Part shown: piece after piece, positions 25,256 to 33,516 of the stretch
How positions within the stretch are numbered: the first letter of the stretch is position 1
Layout of the letters: each line of letters opens with the position of its first letter
Origin: Proteobacteria bacterium ST_bin12
GTDB lineage: Bacteria; Pseudomonadota; Gammaproteobacteria; Burkholderiales; Methylophilaceae
Assembly (NCBI GenBank): GCA_002083635.1
Contig: MSXP01000005.1
Location: 341,108-405,107 of the forward strand
Length of the DNA stretch: 64,000 nucleotides
Direction of reading: 5' to 3'
Translations under genes and position numbers: made by a program
The notes under the pieces: generated by a model
What the model saw: only the letters and a program-made list of their open reading frames with translations
Databases searched by the model: none
What the model was told of the DNA's origin: nothing

Positions 25256-25522
25256 ACTTTTCTCCCAAAATTAAAAGGTAAAACTCTTATAAAAATAATG
25301 TTTTTGAGTATTACAGCCAATTAATTCAGCGACTTAGAACAAAGCGTTAAAACAAGAACAGTGACAATATGACGACGCTTTTAACCAGCCTCAACCTAAT
25401 TGACTAGGCGTAGTCTAGACTTATTTTTGTCATATTGCCAAGTATTTTTATTTGGTTTAGCGCACAACTGCTAGATTTTGATGTGCCTTTACAAACAATT
25501 TGAGGCGTTACAAGATAACGAA
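25256..25522. other. 267-bp intergenic region
   Basis: No gene or RNA is recognised here. The region holds a separated inverted repeat (CAATATGAC near 25367 and GTCATATTG near 25428) that could be a regulator site for the DUF1097 gene. Confidence 0.3.
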
Positions 25523-26134
25523 TCAGAATCTATTGAGTGGATACTGCCAGTGCTTTTTCCATGCACCCACCACTAAATTGGGATACTGCGGCTTACCCAA
25601 ACTGCCATTGTAACGACCGAGTGCGCGGTATAAATCACCACGTTCTATATCTAAATAGTGGCGCAAAATGGTACAGCCATAGCGCAGATTAAGCCGCAAA
25701 TGGAACAAATTATGCTCAGGATTGCCAATACTTTTGACCCAAAACGGCATCACCTGCATATATCCGCGCGCGCCCACGCTAGAAAAAGCGTATTTTTTAA
25801 AACCACTTTCCACTTGAATTAAGCCTAAGACCAGCTGCGGATCTAAGCCTGCGCGGGTGGCCTCATAGTGCACAGACCTTAAAAAATCTTCTCTGTAAGC
25901 TTGATCTGGTATGCGCTTTTGCAGGCGTTGCGACATATCGGCTAGCCAAGCATTACCTTCTTCTTGGCTGGCAAATATCAACTTGGGTGAGCCTAAATCG
26001 CTAATCGATTTTTGCATCAGCGCTTTAACCGAATTTGAAAGCGGCTCTTCGCGTTGATTGCCAGCAAAGCAGATTGACGCTGTGCCAAGTAATGTCACGC
26101 CTAATAAATAAGCTAGAAATAGTTTTTTCAGCAT
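25523..26134 (-). CDS. lytic transglycosylase (SLT domain)
   Basis: The protein has 203 residues. A signal peptide (about 1-24) is followed by a C-terminal SLT/goose-lysozyme-like domain. The catalytic Glu109 lies in GLIQVESGF, with the supporting motif GARGYMQVMP (121-130) and the late YNGSLGKPQYP. The enzyme cleaves peptidoglycan between MurNAc and GlcNAc, forming 1,6-anhydro ends. It starts 6 bp after the proS stop on the same strand, so the two genes are probably cotranscribed. Confidence 0.88.
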   Translation of the reverse strand: MLKKLFLAYLLGVTLLGTASICFAGNQREEPLSNSVKALMQKSISDLGSPKLIFASQEEGNAWLADMSQRLQKRIPDQAYREDFLRSVHYEATRAGLDPQLVLGLIQVESGFKKYAFSSVGARGYMQVMPFWVKSIGNPEHNLFHLRLNLRYGCTILRHYLDIERGDLYRALGRYNGSLGKPQYPNLVVGAWKKHWQYPLNRF

Positions 26135-26140
26135 ATTGAT

Positions 26141-27859
26141 TTAGTTATTTAACACGGCACTCAAATGACTCACAACGCTCTTCAAAGCAATGTTGTGCGC
26201 TTCCGCATGACTACGCGATTTATACTCCACTTTACCTTCTGCCAAACCACGGTCGCCTATTACAATGCGGTGCGGAATGCCCATTAAATCGCTTTCTGCA
26301 AACATGACACCAGGCCGCTCGCCTCTGTCATCAAATAACACATCAATGCCTGCTTTTACGCAATCCGCATAAAGTTGGTTGGCAGCATTTTTCACTGATT
26401 CACTTTTATCCATGCCAATTGGGCAGATAACGATGGAGAAAGGTGCCATGCTTAATGGGAAAATAATGCCTTTGTCATCATTACCCTGCTCAATCGCCGC
26501 GCCAACAATACGCGATACGCCAATGCCATAGCAACCCATTTCCATTACTTGCGATTGACCATTTTCATCCAAGTACGTTGCATTCATGGCTTGAGCGTAC
26601 TTGGTGCGCAATTGAAAAATATGCCCGACTTCGATACCACGACACAAACTTAATGTGCCTTTGCCGTCAGGGCTGGCGTCACCATCGACCACATTTCGAA
26701 CATCTGCCACCAAGCTCGGCTCTGGCAAATCGCGGCCAAAATTCACGCCGCTTAAGTGATATTTAGGTTTATTAGCACCACAAACAAAATCGCTCATATT
26801 AGCCACTGTTTTATCAGCAATCACAGAGACATTTTTACCTACATTGACTGGGCCGATAAAGCCAGGTGGGCAATTCAAGTTGCTACGGATTTCTTCTTCT
26901 GTAGCAAATCTAAACTCACCTAAAGCCTTACCCGTTTTCACCTCATTTAAGTTGTGGTCGCCACGCAATAAAACCAAATAGAACTGTTCTTTTCCGTCAT
27001 TTTTTACCATTAAGGCAATCGACTTAACCGTATTTTTGACTGAAATTCCTAACAACTTTGCTACATCCTCACAAGTGGTTTGTTTTGGCGTTTCCACTTC
27101 GGTTAAGTTTTGGCTGGCAGTCGCTCTTGTTTTGCTTTCTGGCAAAGCCTCCGCCAGTTCCACATTCGCCGCATAATCCGAATGTTCGCAATAAGCCAGC
27201 GCATCTTCACCGCTATCGGCCAACACATGAAACTCTTGCGAACCATCACCACCAATCGCGCCAGAATCGGCTTTTACGGCTCGGAATTTCAGCCCTAAGC
27301 GTGTAAACACATTGCTGTAGGCTTGATGCATTTCTGCATAGGTTTTGCTTAACGATTCAAAATTAGTATGAAATGAATAGGCATCTTTCATCATAAATTC
27401 GCGTGCGCGCATCACGCCAAAACGTGGGCGAATTTCATCACGGAATTTAGTTTGAATCTGATAAAAATTCAGCGGTAATTGCCTATAGCTATTGATTTCG
27501 CGGCGCGCAATATCGGTAATCACCTCTTCATTCGTTGGGCCAAAACAAAAATCTCTATCATGTCTATCTTTAATTTTGAGCATCTGTGGCCCAAACACTG
27601 CCCAGCGACCTGTCTCATCCCACAGTTCTTTTGGCTGTACGGCTGGCATTAACAATTCTAGTGCACCCGCTTTGTTCATTTCATCGCGCACGATATTTTC
27701 TACTTTACGTAACACACGCAAACCGAGCGGCATCCAGCTATATAAGCCGCTACCCAGCTTTTTAATTAAGCCTGCGCGCACCATTAATTTGTGGCTGACT
27801 AACTCAGCATCGGCTGGGGCTTCTTTTTGAGTGGCGATAAAAAAATGGGATGCGCGCAT
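26141..27859 (-). CDS. proS: prolyl-tRNA synthetase (bacterial type, with editing insertion)
   Basis: The protein has 572 residues. Class II synthetase motifs include motif 2 (TKFRDEIRPRFGVMRAREFMM, split here as RDEIRPRFG) and the HisS/ProS anticodon-binding domain at the C-terminus. A YbaK-like editing insertion occupies about residues 230-380 and removes mischarged Ala-tRNA. Length and domain order are those of the long bacterial ProS. The start ATG 27859 follows an AT-rich leader with little ribosome-binding complementarity. It is followed by the lytic transglycosylase gene. Confidence 0.96.
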   Translation of the reverse strand: MRASHFFIATQKEAPADAELVSHKLMVRAGLIKKLGSGLYSWMPLGLRVLRKVENIVRDEMNKAGALELLMPAVQPKELWDETGRWAVFGPQMLKIKDRHDRDFCFGPTNEEVITDIARREINSYRQLPLNFYQIQTKFRDEIRPRFGVMRAREFMMKDAYSFHTNFESLSKTYAEMHQAYSNVFTRLGLKFRAVKADSGAIGGDGSQEFHVLADSGEDALAYCEHSDYAANVELAEALPESKTRATASQNLTEVETPKQTTCEDVAKLLGISVKNTVKSIALMVKNDGKEQFYLVLLRGDHNLNEVKTGKALGEFRFATEEEIRSNLNCPPGFIGPVNVGKNVSVIADKTVANMSDFVCGANKPKYHLSGVNFGRDLPEPSLVADVRNVVDGDASPDGKGTLSLCRGIEVGHIFQLRTKYAQAMNATYLDENGQSQVMEMGCYGIGVSRIVGAAIEQGNDDKGIIFPLSMAPFSIVICPIGMDKSESVKNAANQLYADCVKAGIDVLFDDRGERPGVMFAESDLMGIPHRIVIGDRGLAEGKVEYKSRSHAEAHNIALKSVVSHLSAVLNN

Positions 27860-27942
27860 GAGAATATTAACGAATAAAAATTGAAACCGAATTTTAACGT
27901 TAAAAACGCATTAAGTCAGTAATGACTTAATATGCAGCTTAT

Positions 27943-28605
27943 TTAATTTTCCGGCCTAGGATGGTCAATTGGCGTATCAGCAGGTCGATAGCCCGCTTTC
28001 CATTCTTTAAATGGCACAATCACAGGCGGTACGCCGTTATCATAAAACCAGCTATCCACTGCAAAACGAGTGCTGGATTTAGCATCACGAATCACTGCTG
28101 TAGAATGCGGCCAGCCATTAAAAAAGAAGTTACGCGTGCGTGTATCTTCAATTTCATGCCACTTTATCAAACCCGCTTGCTGCATTAAACGCATATAGGT
28201 TGTGGTATTAATGGCTTCGTCATTACAATCTAGCTGACCTGATAAACGGCCTTCAAAGAAAGTACCAGCCAAATCATTTGAGGTACCAATTTTTTCACCA
28301 ACAATGATTTCTAGTTGCGCGATTGCTTTAGCGATTAATTCACGTTCTTGCGCGGCATCAACAGGTGCATTATTAAATATAGCACTGACTTTTTGCCATT
28401 CTTCAGTAGTGAGTACTAGCGGCCTTATTTCAGCACAGCCGCCGCCAAAGCAGACTTCAAACGCAGATAAGCTCGGGGTTTGGCGAAAAATACGCGACAT
28501 ATCGGATAAATCCGCGCGGGAACTTAACGCTGTAATTAGCATTAAAAATCCGGCTAAAGTATTGATTAATCGACTAAAGAATAATCGGGGTGTTGGGTAG
28601 TTCAT
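27943..28605 (-). CDS. conserved exported protein of unknown function
   Basis: I choose ATG 28605 (220 residues) because GGTGA lies 8 nt upstream; a longer start at 28659 would give a poor N-terminus. The N-terminus MNYPTPRLFFSRLINTL runs into a signal sequence ending SSRA. The mature part has a Cys pair in FEVCFGGGCAEIRP and a lone Cys in GQLDCNDEAIN. It overlaps the 3' end of the TPM-domain gene by 32 nt, so it is the last member of the LemA/TPM group. I know no function. Confidence 0.6.
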   Translation of the reverse strand: MNYPTPRLFFSRLINTLAGFLMLITALSSRADLSDMSRIFRQTPSLSAFEVCFGGGCAEIRPLVLTTEEWQKVSAIFNNAPVDAAQERELIAKAIAQLEIIVGEKIGTSNDLAGTFFEGRLSGQLDCNDEAINTTTYMRLMQQAGLIKWHEIEDTRTRNFFFNGWPHSTAVIRDAKSSTRFAVDSWFYDNGVPPVIVPFKEWKAGYRPADTPIDHPRPEN

Positions 28606-29095
28606 TGCTGTTTTCACCATCCGCAGGATAATGCTTTTGCAGTAAATGGCTAATTTCACTTAAACCTTGCAATACACCCGCTTCAAAATTACCCTGCCTG
28701 AATTGAATTTCCATGGTATGACAAATTGCATCCCAGCCATCGTTACCCACATGTTGGTGAATGCAGCGGTCGGCCACAATTTCGACGTCCCTATCGGCTA
28801 ATAATAGATAAATCAGTACGCCATTGTTTTGCGCCGTATCCCAAATATTAAAGCGGCCAAATAACTCTAAGGCACGTTTTTTTGGCATTTTTTTATATAA
28901 TATTTCCAGCGGATGCAAGCACGATTCCACTACAAAACGAATTTCGCCTGTATGCGTTTGCTCGCTAGCCTTAATCGCTTTTTCAATACGATTGAGCGCG
29001 CTATCTGAAAAGTGTTTTTGCACTTGCCAGCTAGTCGGCCAAGCTGCGCTGATTAAGTGTTTTAAAAACCGAATAATTGGGTGTCGACGTTTCAT
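28574..29095 (-). CDS. TPM-domain protein
   Basis: This 173-residue protein has a TPM (YgcG-like) domain from about residue 30. Recognisable segments are IEKAIKASEQTHTGEIRFVVES, given here as EKAIKASEQTHTGEIRF, then NGVLIYLLLADRDVEIVADR and QFRQGNFEAGVLQGL. It lacks the signal peptide and glycine-rich tail of the longer neighbour, so it is probably cytoplasmic or membrane-associated. TPM proteins beside LemA recur in many bacteria. A role in envelope maintenance is suspected, but no activity is settled. Confidence 0.8.
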   Translation of the reverse strand: MKRRHPIIRFLKHLISAAWPTSWQVQKHFSDSALNRIEKAIKASEQTHTGEIRFVVESCLHPLEILYKKMPKKRALELFGRFNIWDTAQNNGVLIYLLLADRDVEIVADRCIHQHVGNDGWDAICHTMEIQFRQGNFEAGVLQGLSEISHLLQKHYPADGENSNELPNTPIIL

Positions 29096-29118
29096 GATTT
29101 ATCTATTTTAGCCTACGC

Positions 29119-29973
29119 TTACCAATCGCCAGAGGCTCCGCCGCCGCCAAAATCACCACCACCACCGCCCCAGCTACTCGATCCACCGCCACTCCAGCCG
29201 CCACCCATCGGAACGCCGCCATAACCACTCATGCCGCGACCGCCCATCATCATAGTAAAAAAGAAGGCCACAATAGCAAAAATAACAGCGGCGCCCAAAG
29301 CCAACCCTAGCAACCAAACGGCCGCACCAACTAGACCACCATTGACTGCACTGCCACCGAATGTGCCAAAAATATTGCGTAGAAACAAACCTGAAATTAA
29401 CCCGCCAAACAATAAAATAGGTAATAAGTTTTCAATAGCGTTACCACTAATAGCGCTGGCTTTGTTTTCAGGCAAGGCCTCACCGTGAATCAATCCAATT
29501 AACTTATCAACGCCTGCATCTAAGCCGCCATAAAAATTACCTTGCTTAAACTGCGGTGAGATAATTTCGCTAATCACGCGCTTGGCAATTAAATCAGGAA
29601 TCGCACCTTCTAAACCATAGCCCACTTCAATACGGATTTTTCTGTCATCTTTAGCGACTAAAATAAGCACGCCATCGTCAATTTTTTCGCGCCCGATTTT
29701 CCATTTTTCGACCACTCGAATCGAATACTGCGCGATATCTTCTGGTTGCGTAGTGGATAGGATAAGCACCGCTATCTGGCTGCCTTTTTGTTGCTCAAAG
29801 GCAGCCAGTTTAGAATCAAGTTGGGCATGCTGATCTGCGGATAAAGTTTGGGTTAAATCGGTAATGCGCGATTTAAGTTCTGGAATGGCAACCAAATCGG
29901 CGCGCGCTATGCCTGATGCAAACACTAACATCACGCATAGCGCGTACAGGCTGGCTCTAAAGTTGGAAAACAC
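29119..29973 (-). CDS. exported TPM-domain protein (YgcG family) with glycine-rich tail
   Basis: The protein has 284 residues. A signal peptide (about 1-25, ending ARA) is followed by the TPM domain (about 30-165, with NDG-like motif KIDDGVLILVAKDDRKIRI and YGLEGAIPD). One or two hydrophobic helices (about 178-240) follow. The Gly/Ser-rich tail ends GGGGASGDW, a low-complexity terminus typical of the family. It lies between lemA and the second TPM gene on one strand. Confidence 0.85.
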   Translation of the reverse strand: MFSNFRASLYALCVMLVFASGIARADLVAIPELKSRITDLTQTLSADQHAQLDSKLAAFEQQKGSQIAVLILSTTQPEDIAQYSIRVVEKWKIGREKIDDGVLILVAKDDRKIRIEVGYGLEGAIPDLIAKRVISEIISPQFKQGNFYGGLDAGVDKLIGLIHGEALPENKASAISGNAIENLLPILLFGGLISGLFLRNIFGTFGGSAVNGGLVGAAVWLLGLALGAAVIFAIVAFFFTMMMGGRGMSGYGGVPMGGGWSGGGSSSWGGGGGDFGGGGASGDW

Positions 29974-30029
29974 TGTTAAAGTTAATATTAAGTTAAAAAT
30001 TAAGTGAATTTCAGTGTTAACTTAACTGA

Positions 30030-30626
30030 TTATTTATCCCCAAAATCGACTTTAGGTGTCACAGAAATGGCTTTTTCATTTTCTACTGTGAATGATGGTT
30101 TGGTTTTATAGCCAAACATCATGGCAGTTAAGTTGTTAGGGAAGCTACGCACCGCCACATTATATTCTTTGATAGTGGTGATGTAGCGATTACGCGCAAC
30201 CGTTACGCGGTTTTCTGTGCCTTCTAACTGCGCTTGCAAATCTCTAAAGCCCTGATCGGCTTTTAGATTAGGATAATTCTCCGCCACCGCCATTAAGCGC
30301 GATAGCGCGCCTGTTAACTGACCTTGCGCGGCTTGAAAACGTGCAAATGCTTCTGGGTCATTCAATAACTCAGGCGTGACTTGCATGCTACCCACTTTTG
30401 AACGCGCATTTGCCACATCGGTCAGTACTTCTTGCTCATGTGCGGCATAGCCTTTTACCGTTGCAACCAAATTAGGCACCAAGTCTGCGCGACGCTGATA
30501 TTGGTTAAGCACTTCTGCCCAGCTGGCTTTTGCTTCTTCGTCTAAGCTTTGAAAAGCATTGTAGCCGCAGCCAGATAAACTTAACACTAAAATCAACGGT
30601 AAAAATTTCTGCCAAAAATTACGCAT
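30030..30626 (-). CDS. LemA-family lipoprotein
   Basis: The protein has 198 residues. The lipoprotein signal has lipobox LSGC (Cys20), and a long helical LemA domain follows. Its conserved parts include YQRRADLVPNLVATVKGYA and YNVAVRSFPNNL. LemA proteins form coiled helical bundles at the envelope. The function is unsettled, but genomic linkage with TPM proteins is widespread and is kept here. It is the promoter-proximal gene of the lemA-TPM-TPM-exported protein group. Confidence 0.9.
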   Translation of the reverse strand: MRNFWQKFLPLILVLSLSGCGYNAFQSLDEEAKASWAEVLNQYQRRADLVPNLVATVKGYAAHEQEVLTDVANARSKVGSMQVTPELLNDPEAFARFQAAQGQLTGALSRLMAVAENYPNLKADQGFRDLQAQLEGTENRVTVARNRYITTIKEYNVAVRSFPNNLTAMMFGYKTKPSFTVENEKAISVTPKVDFGDK

Positions 30627-30696
30627 TTAAAACTCCTTAAAAATCATTATCTCTTTTAAAATTGGGCTAAATACACTTATTTTCAAGCGTCCGCGA

Positions 30697-31251
30697 TTAA
30701 TTGCTTATCGCCGCTAATGCATTGCACAAATCATCCCACGTTTTTGCTTTATTAGGTAAATGCTGTAATAACTCATTTGGATGGTAGGTCGCAATGAGTT
30801 GCTGTCCGTTTATTAGATGCACTTTACCGCGCAAACTTTCTAATGATTCAGTTGTAGCTAGTAGCTGCTGCGCTATCACTTCACCCATCGCAACAATAAC
30901 ACCGGCATTTAAGCTAGCAATATCTTGTGCTAACTGCTGAGTTTGGCTAGTTTGCGTTTTGTTGATATGAAGCGCACGTAAAATATTGTTAATCAAATCG
31001 GCCGCCTGTCCAGTTAGCTGTTCTGGCAACACAAATGCCCATTTTTTATCGTCTGATATAACCAATACTGCATGGCTAATAGCGGCTTGTGGGGTTTCAA
31101 TCACGGCTTTTTCAGTCACAGCATCTTCAAGAGTTGCAACTAATGCTGGCTGTGTCATTTCGGCGATTGGTGGCATAAGAATTGGCGCGCGCAATGTCCA
31201 AACTGGTAGCAGCTCCAATTCGCGCAGAACGTCTTCACGTGTCATGCTCAT
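30697..31251 (-). CDS. degenerate uracil-DNA-glycosylase-like protein (family 4-like)
   Basis: This 184-residue protein keeps the C-terminal part of the family 4/5 glycosylase fold. VIVAMGEVIAQQLL is the strand-helix unit, and TYHPNELLQHLPNKAKTWDDL resembles the DNA-intercalating TYHP region. The N-terminal catalytic motif (GEAPG...G.PF) cannot be found; its place is taken by AVLVISDDKKWAFVLPEQLTG. The cysteines of the usual Fe-S cluster are absent: the protein has no Cys at all. It overlaps rimI by 4 nt. It is probably not an active glycosylase, but may keep a structural or DNA-binding role. Confidence 0.6.
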   Translation of the reverse strand: MSMTREDVLRELELLPVWTLRAPILMPPIAEMTQPALVATLEDAVTEKAVIETPQAAISHAVLVISDDKKWAFVLPEQLTGQAADLINNILRALHINKTQTSQTQQLAQDIASLNAGVIVAMGEVIAQQLLATTESLESLRGKVHLINGQQLIATYHPNELLQHLPNKAKTWDDLCNALAAISN

Positions 31252-31727
31252 AGCGCAAGCCCCATTAAAACAGCATCTTCACGGCCATTATGCGCTGGAT
31301 AATAACCACGGCGTACCGCCATTTCGCAAAAGCCCATATTTTCATACAAGGCGATGGCTGAAATATTACTAGGGCGCACCTCTAAAAACATATTGGCAGC
31401 CTTGTGATTTTTAGCGATTTGTAGCATATGTTCCAATAGATAGCGCCCTAAACCTTGTTTTTGCTGATCTTTTGCAACACTTAAATTAAGCAGGTGCGCT
31501 TCATCTAGCACCATCATTAATAGCGCATATCCAATAATTGTTTGATTGGACTCTAATACCCAAGCGCTGTAGCCCGAATTGATTGAATCGCTAAAATTGC
31601 CGCGCGTCCACGGATGCGTATAAATCGTTGGCTCAATCGCCATCACGACATCCAAATCAGCCATTTGCATAGGCCGAAGTTGATAATTAGGTTTCAAGCT
31701 TACTGCTTGGTCAAACATGGCACTCAT
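31248..31727 (-). CDS. rimI: ribosomal protein S18-alanine N-acetyltransferase
   Basis: This is a 159-residue GNAT protein. The acetyl-CoA loop lies in KDQQKQGLGRYLLEHML, and FLEVRPSNISAIALYENMGF is the family signature (split: FLEVRPSNISA and ALYENMGF). RimI acetylates the N-terminus of ribosomal protein S18. It overlaps tsaB upstream and the glycosylase-like gene downstream by 4 nt each (ATGA), an arrangement of translational coupling also found elsewhere as tsaB-rimI. Confidence 0.9.
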   Translation of the reverse strand: MSAMFDQAVSLKPNYQLRPMQMADLDVVMAIEPTIYTHPWTRGNFSDSINSGYSAWVLESNQTIIGYALLMMVLDEAHLLNLSVAKDQQKQGLGRYLLEHMLQIAKNHKAANMFLEVRPSNISAIALYENMGFCEMAVRRGYYPAHNGREDAVLMGLAL

Positions 31728-32437
31728 AATCGCAAACCTTGTTCGCGTTCCGCAGTGGTTAATGCCACACGATTACGCACATAAATCGGCATCGCTTCTA
31801 TTGCTGGCTTTGCCTTTCCAGATTCAAAAATAGGTTGCGCCAAGCGCAAAATCGCTTCGGCAGTTGGCGTGAAATCGCCCAAAATATTCGGCAGACCTTC
31901 GTTTAAGTCTTGGCTTAAATTTTGCCCATAAATAAGTGTTAAGTCTTCCATATAAACCGCCCAACCGCTGCCTACGCCAAACCAATCTTCACCCTCTAAT
32001 GTTGGCGCATTCTGCGGTTTGCACACTTGCGTTTCGCTGATTTCAACCCAAATACCGTCTTTTTTAGCCAAAGCAGCGTGATAAATCTCGCCCATGCGCG
32101 CATCTAAACAAGCAATCACCTTTTGTTTCCCGCTGGTTTCAGCCAAAGCCGTTAATGTGTTGATACCCACCACTGGCAAATTAGCACCAAAACCCAAACC
32201 TTGCGCTACGCCACTGGCAATACGCACGCCGGTAAACGCGCCTGGCCCTGCCCCAAATGCAATGCCGTCTAAATCTTTGAGTTTCATGTTGGCGCTATTC
32301 AGCAAAACTTGAATTTGCGGCAACACCAATTGCGATGCCGCCGAGCCAGCAGCTTGATAATGCGTAAAAAATTTATCGTTAAGCGTTAATGCTAACGATA
32401 AAAACTCAGTAGAAGTGTCCAGTGCCAGTAGATTCAT
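31724..32437 (-). CDS. tsaB: tRNA threonylcarbamoyladenosine biosynthesis protein TsaB
   Basis: This 237-residue ASKHA-fold protein begins MNLLALDTSTEFLSLAL and contains GIAFGAGPGAFTGVRIASG, the TsaB signature (split: AFGAGPGAFTGVRI). TsaB is the scaffold partner of TsaD and TsaE in making t6A37 on ANN-decoding tRNAs, usually an essential activity. It begins 15 bp after arfB and overlaps rimI by 4 nt. No clear promoter is seen between arfB and tsaB, so its expression may depend in part on the toxin-antitoxin promoter upstream. Confidence 0.94.
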   Translation of the reverse strand: MNLLALDTSTEFLSLALTLNDKFFTHYQAAGSAASQLVLPQIQVLLNSANMKLKDLDGIAFGAGPGAFTGVRIASGVAQGLGFGANLPVVGINTLTALAETSGKQKVIACLDARMGEIYHAALAKKDGIWVEISETQVCKPQNAPTLEGEDWFGVGSGWAVYMEDLTLIYGQNLSQDLNEGLPNILGDFTPTAEAILRLAQPIFESGKAKPAIEAMPIYVRNRVALTTAEREQGLRL

Positions 32438-32452
32438 GCTGTAAGTGTTGAT

Positions 32453-32851
32453 TTAGTCAGCCGCTATTTTACCGCGCAATTGCTTCACGTGGCTGCGAAT
32501 CGTCTTACCTTGTAATCGCCGTTGTTTCGAGCCATAACTCGGCTTAGTCGCATAACGCGTTGGCTTAACTTGATTTGCCGCATTCACAATCTCATGCAAA
32601 CGCTTGATTGCGTCTTTCTTATTCGCTTCCTGCGTACGAAATTGCTGCGCTTTTAATATCAGCACGCCTTCATCTGTAATTCGGTTATCCTTGCTTTGAA
32701 TTAACTTTTCCTTCAACCAATCGCTCAAACTGCTGGCGATAATATCAAAACGCAAATGAATCGCGCTCGAAACCTTATTCACATTCTGTCCGCCCGCCCC
32801 TTGCGCTCGAATGGCGGTGAGTTCGTATTCGGATTCTGCGATAACACTCAT
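32453..32851 (-). CDS. arfB: alternative ribosome-rescue peptidyl-tRNA hydrolase ArfB (YaeJ)
   Basis: This 132-residue class I release-factor-like protein has the catalytic GGQ at 20-22 within RAQGAGGQNVNKVSSA. A basic C-terminal tail (YGSKQRRLQGKTIRSHVKQL) enters the empty mRNA channel. ArfB frees ribosomes stalled on non-stop mRNA by hydrolysing the peptidyl-tRNA. Its ATG shares an A with the yoeB stop (TAATG), so translation of the two is coupled. The linkage makes functional sense, because YoeB cuts mRNA on the ribosome and generates non-stop complexes. Confidence 0.93.
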   Translation of the reverse strand: MSVIAESEYELTAIRAQGAGGQNVNKVSSAIHLRFDIIASSLSDWLKEKLIQSKDNRITDEGVLILKAQQFRTQEANKKDAIKRLHEIVNAANQVKPTRYATKPSYGSKQRRLQGKTIRSHVKQLRGKIAAD

Positions 32852-33105
32852 TAGTAGTGATAGCGTAACTGTGCAATCAACAATTCATCGTTTTCAACCT
32901 TATAAACGATTCGATGTTCATCATTAATGCGACGCGACCAATAACCGCTAAGCGCATGCTTTAAAGGCTCTGGCTTACCAATACCAGTAAACGGCTCGCG
33001 TTGAATTTCTTGAATGAGTTGATTGATGCGCTTAAGTATTTGCTTATCTTGCTGCTGCCAATACAAATAATCTTGCCAAGCATGCTCAGCAAATATCAAC
33101 ATCAT
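32851..33105 (-). CDS. yoeB: YoeB-family mRNA interferase toxin
   Basis: This 84-residue toxin is very close to E. coli YoeB along its whole length. All catalytic residues are in place: Glu46 (KPEPLKH), Arg65 (DEHRIVY), His83 and Tyr84 (RYHY end). YoeB binds the ribosomal A site and cleaves mRNA behind the start codon or at sense codons. It overlaps the antitoxin gene by 4 nt and arfB by 1 nt. The protein looks fully functional. Confidence 0.95.
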   Translation of the reverse strand: MMLIFAEHAWQDYLYWQQQDKQILKRINQLIQEIQREPFTGIGKPEPLKHALSGYWSRRINDEHRIVYKVENDELLIAQLRYHY

Positions 33106-33368
33106 TTAGCCAGACTCTCTTCAATGAGCGTTCTTTCTGTACCCTTACCCGCATTCAACTCAATCACCGCGTCCATCAAGCGTTTAGCATTATTCGGACT
33201 ACGTAATAAATAGGCGGTTTCTTCCAAAGCTTGATAATCTTCAAGCGAAAGCATCACCACCGACTGCTCGCGATTGCGCGTTATAATCAGTGGTTCGTGA
33301 TTTTGACACACGCGATTCATATTGCTTGCAAGCTGTGCACGTGCCGCTGTGTAAGTAATTGCGTCCAT
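33102..33368 (-). CDS. yefM: YefM/Phd-family antitoxin
   Basis: This 88-residue protein has the N-terminal Phd/YefM DNA-binding fold (MDAITYTAARAQLASNMNRV, then ITRNREQSVVMLSLEDYQAL) and a disordered C-terminal toxin-neutralising tail. It neutralises YoeB and represses the operon with it. AAAGGTG lies 7 nt before the ATG. TGTACA operator palindromes lie just upstream. It is the first gene of a run of six tightly packed minus-strand genes. Confidence 0.94.
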   Translation of the reverse strand: MDAITYTAARAQLASNMNRVCQNHEPLIITRNREQSVVMLSLEDYQALEETAYLLRSPNNAKRLMDAVIELNAGKGTERTLIEESLAK

Positions 33369-33389
33369 TTCAACACCTTTATAATTTTA

Positions 33390-33428
33390 TGTACAAAAAA
33401 TTGTACATATTTTGGGTGTAAATGTACA
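33390..33428 (-). promoter_or_regulatory. YefM-YoeB operator: three TGTACA palindromes
   Basis: TGTACA occurs at 33390-33395, 33402-33407 and 33423-33428. The first two are 12 bp apart, and the third is 21 bp further, about two helical turns. TGTACA is the core of the operator bound by E. coli YefM, where two palindromes are also 12 bp apart. The array lies 22 bp upstream of the yefM start. Confidence 0.85.
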
Positions 33429-33441
33429 TTACAATTTTGAT

Positions 33442-33470
33442 TAGCCCGAACGGGCTATTGCCCCCCCCCC
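33442..33470. repeat. palindrome followed by a run of ten C
   Basis: TAGCCCG-AA-CGGGCTA (33442-33457) is followed after 3 nt by a homopolymer of exactly ten C (33461-33470). The tract ends 46 bp before the VPLPA gene. Such tracts slip in replication and can switch a promoter, but this may equally be a sequence-quality spot. Confidence 0.5.
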
Positions 33471-33516
33471 GCGATTTAATCACTATTTGTTGCTAAATTA
33501 TTAACGAGAGATATTT

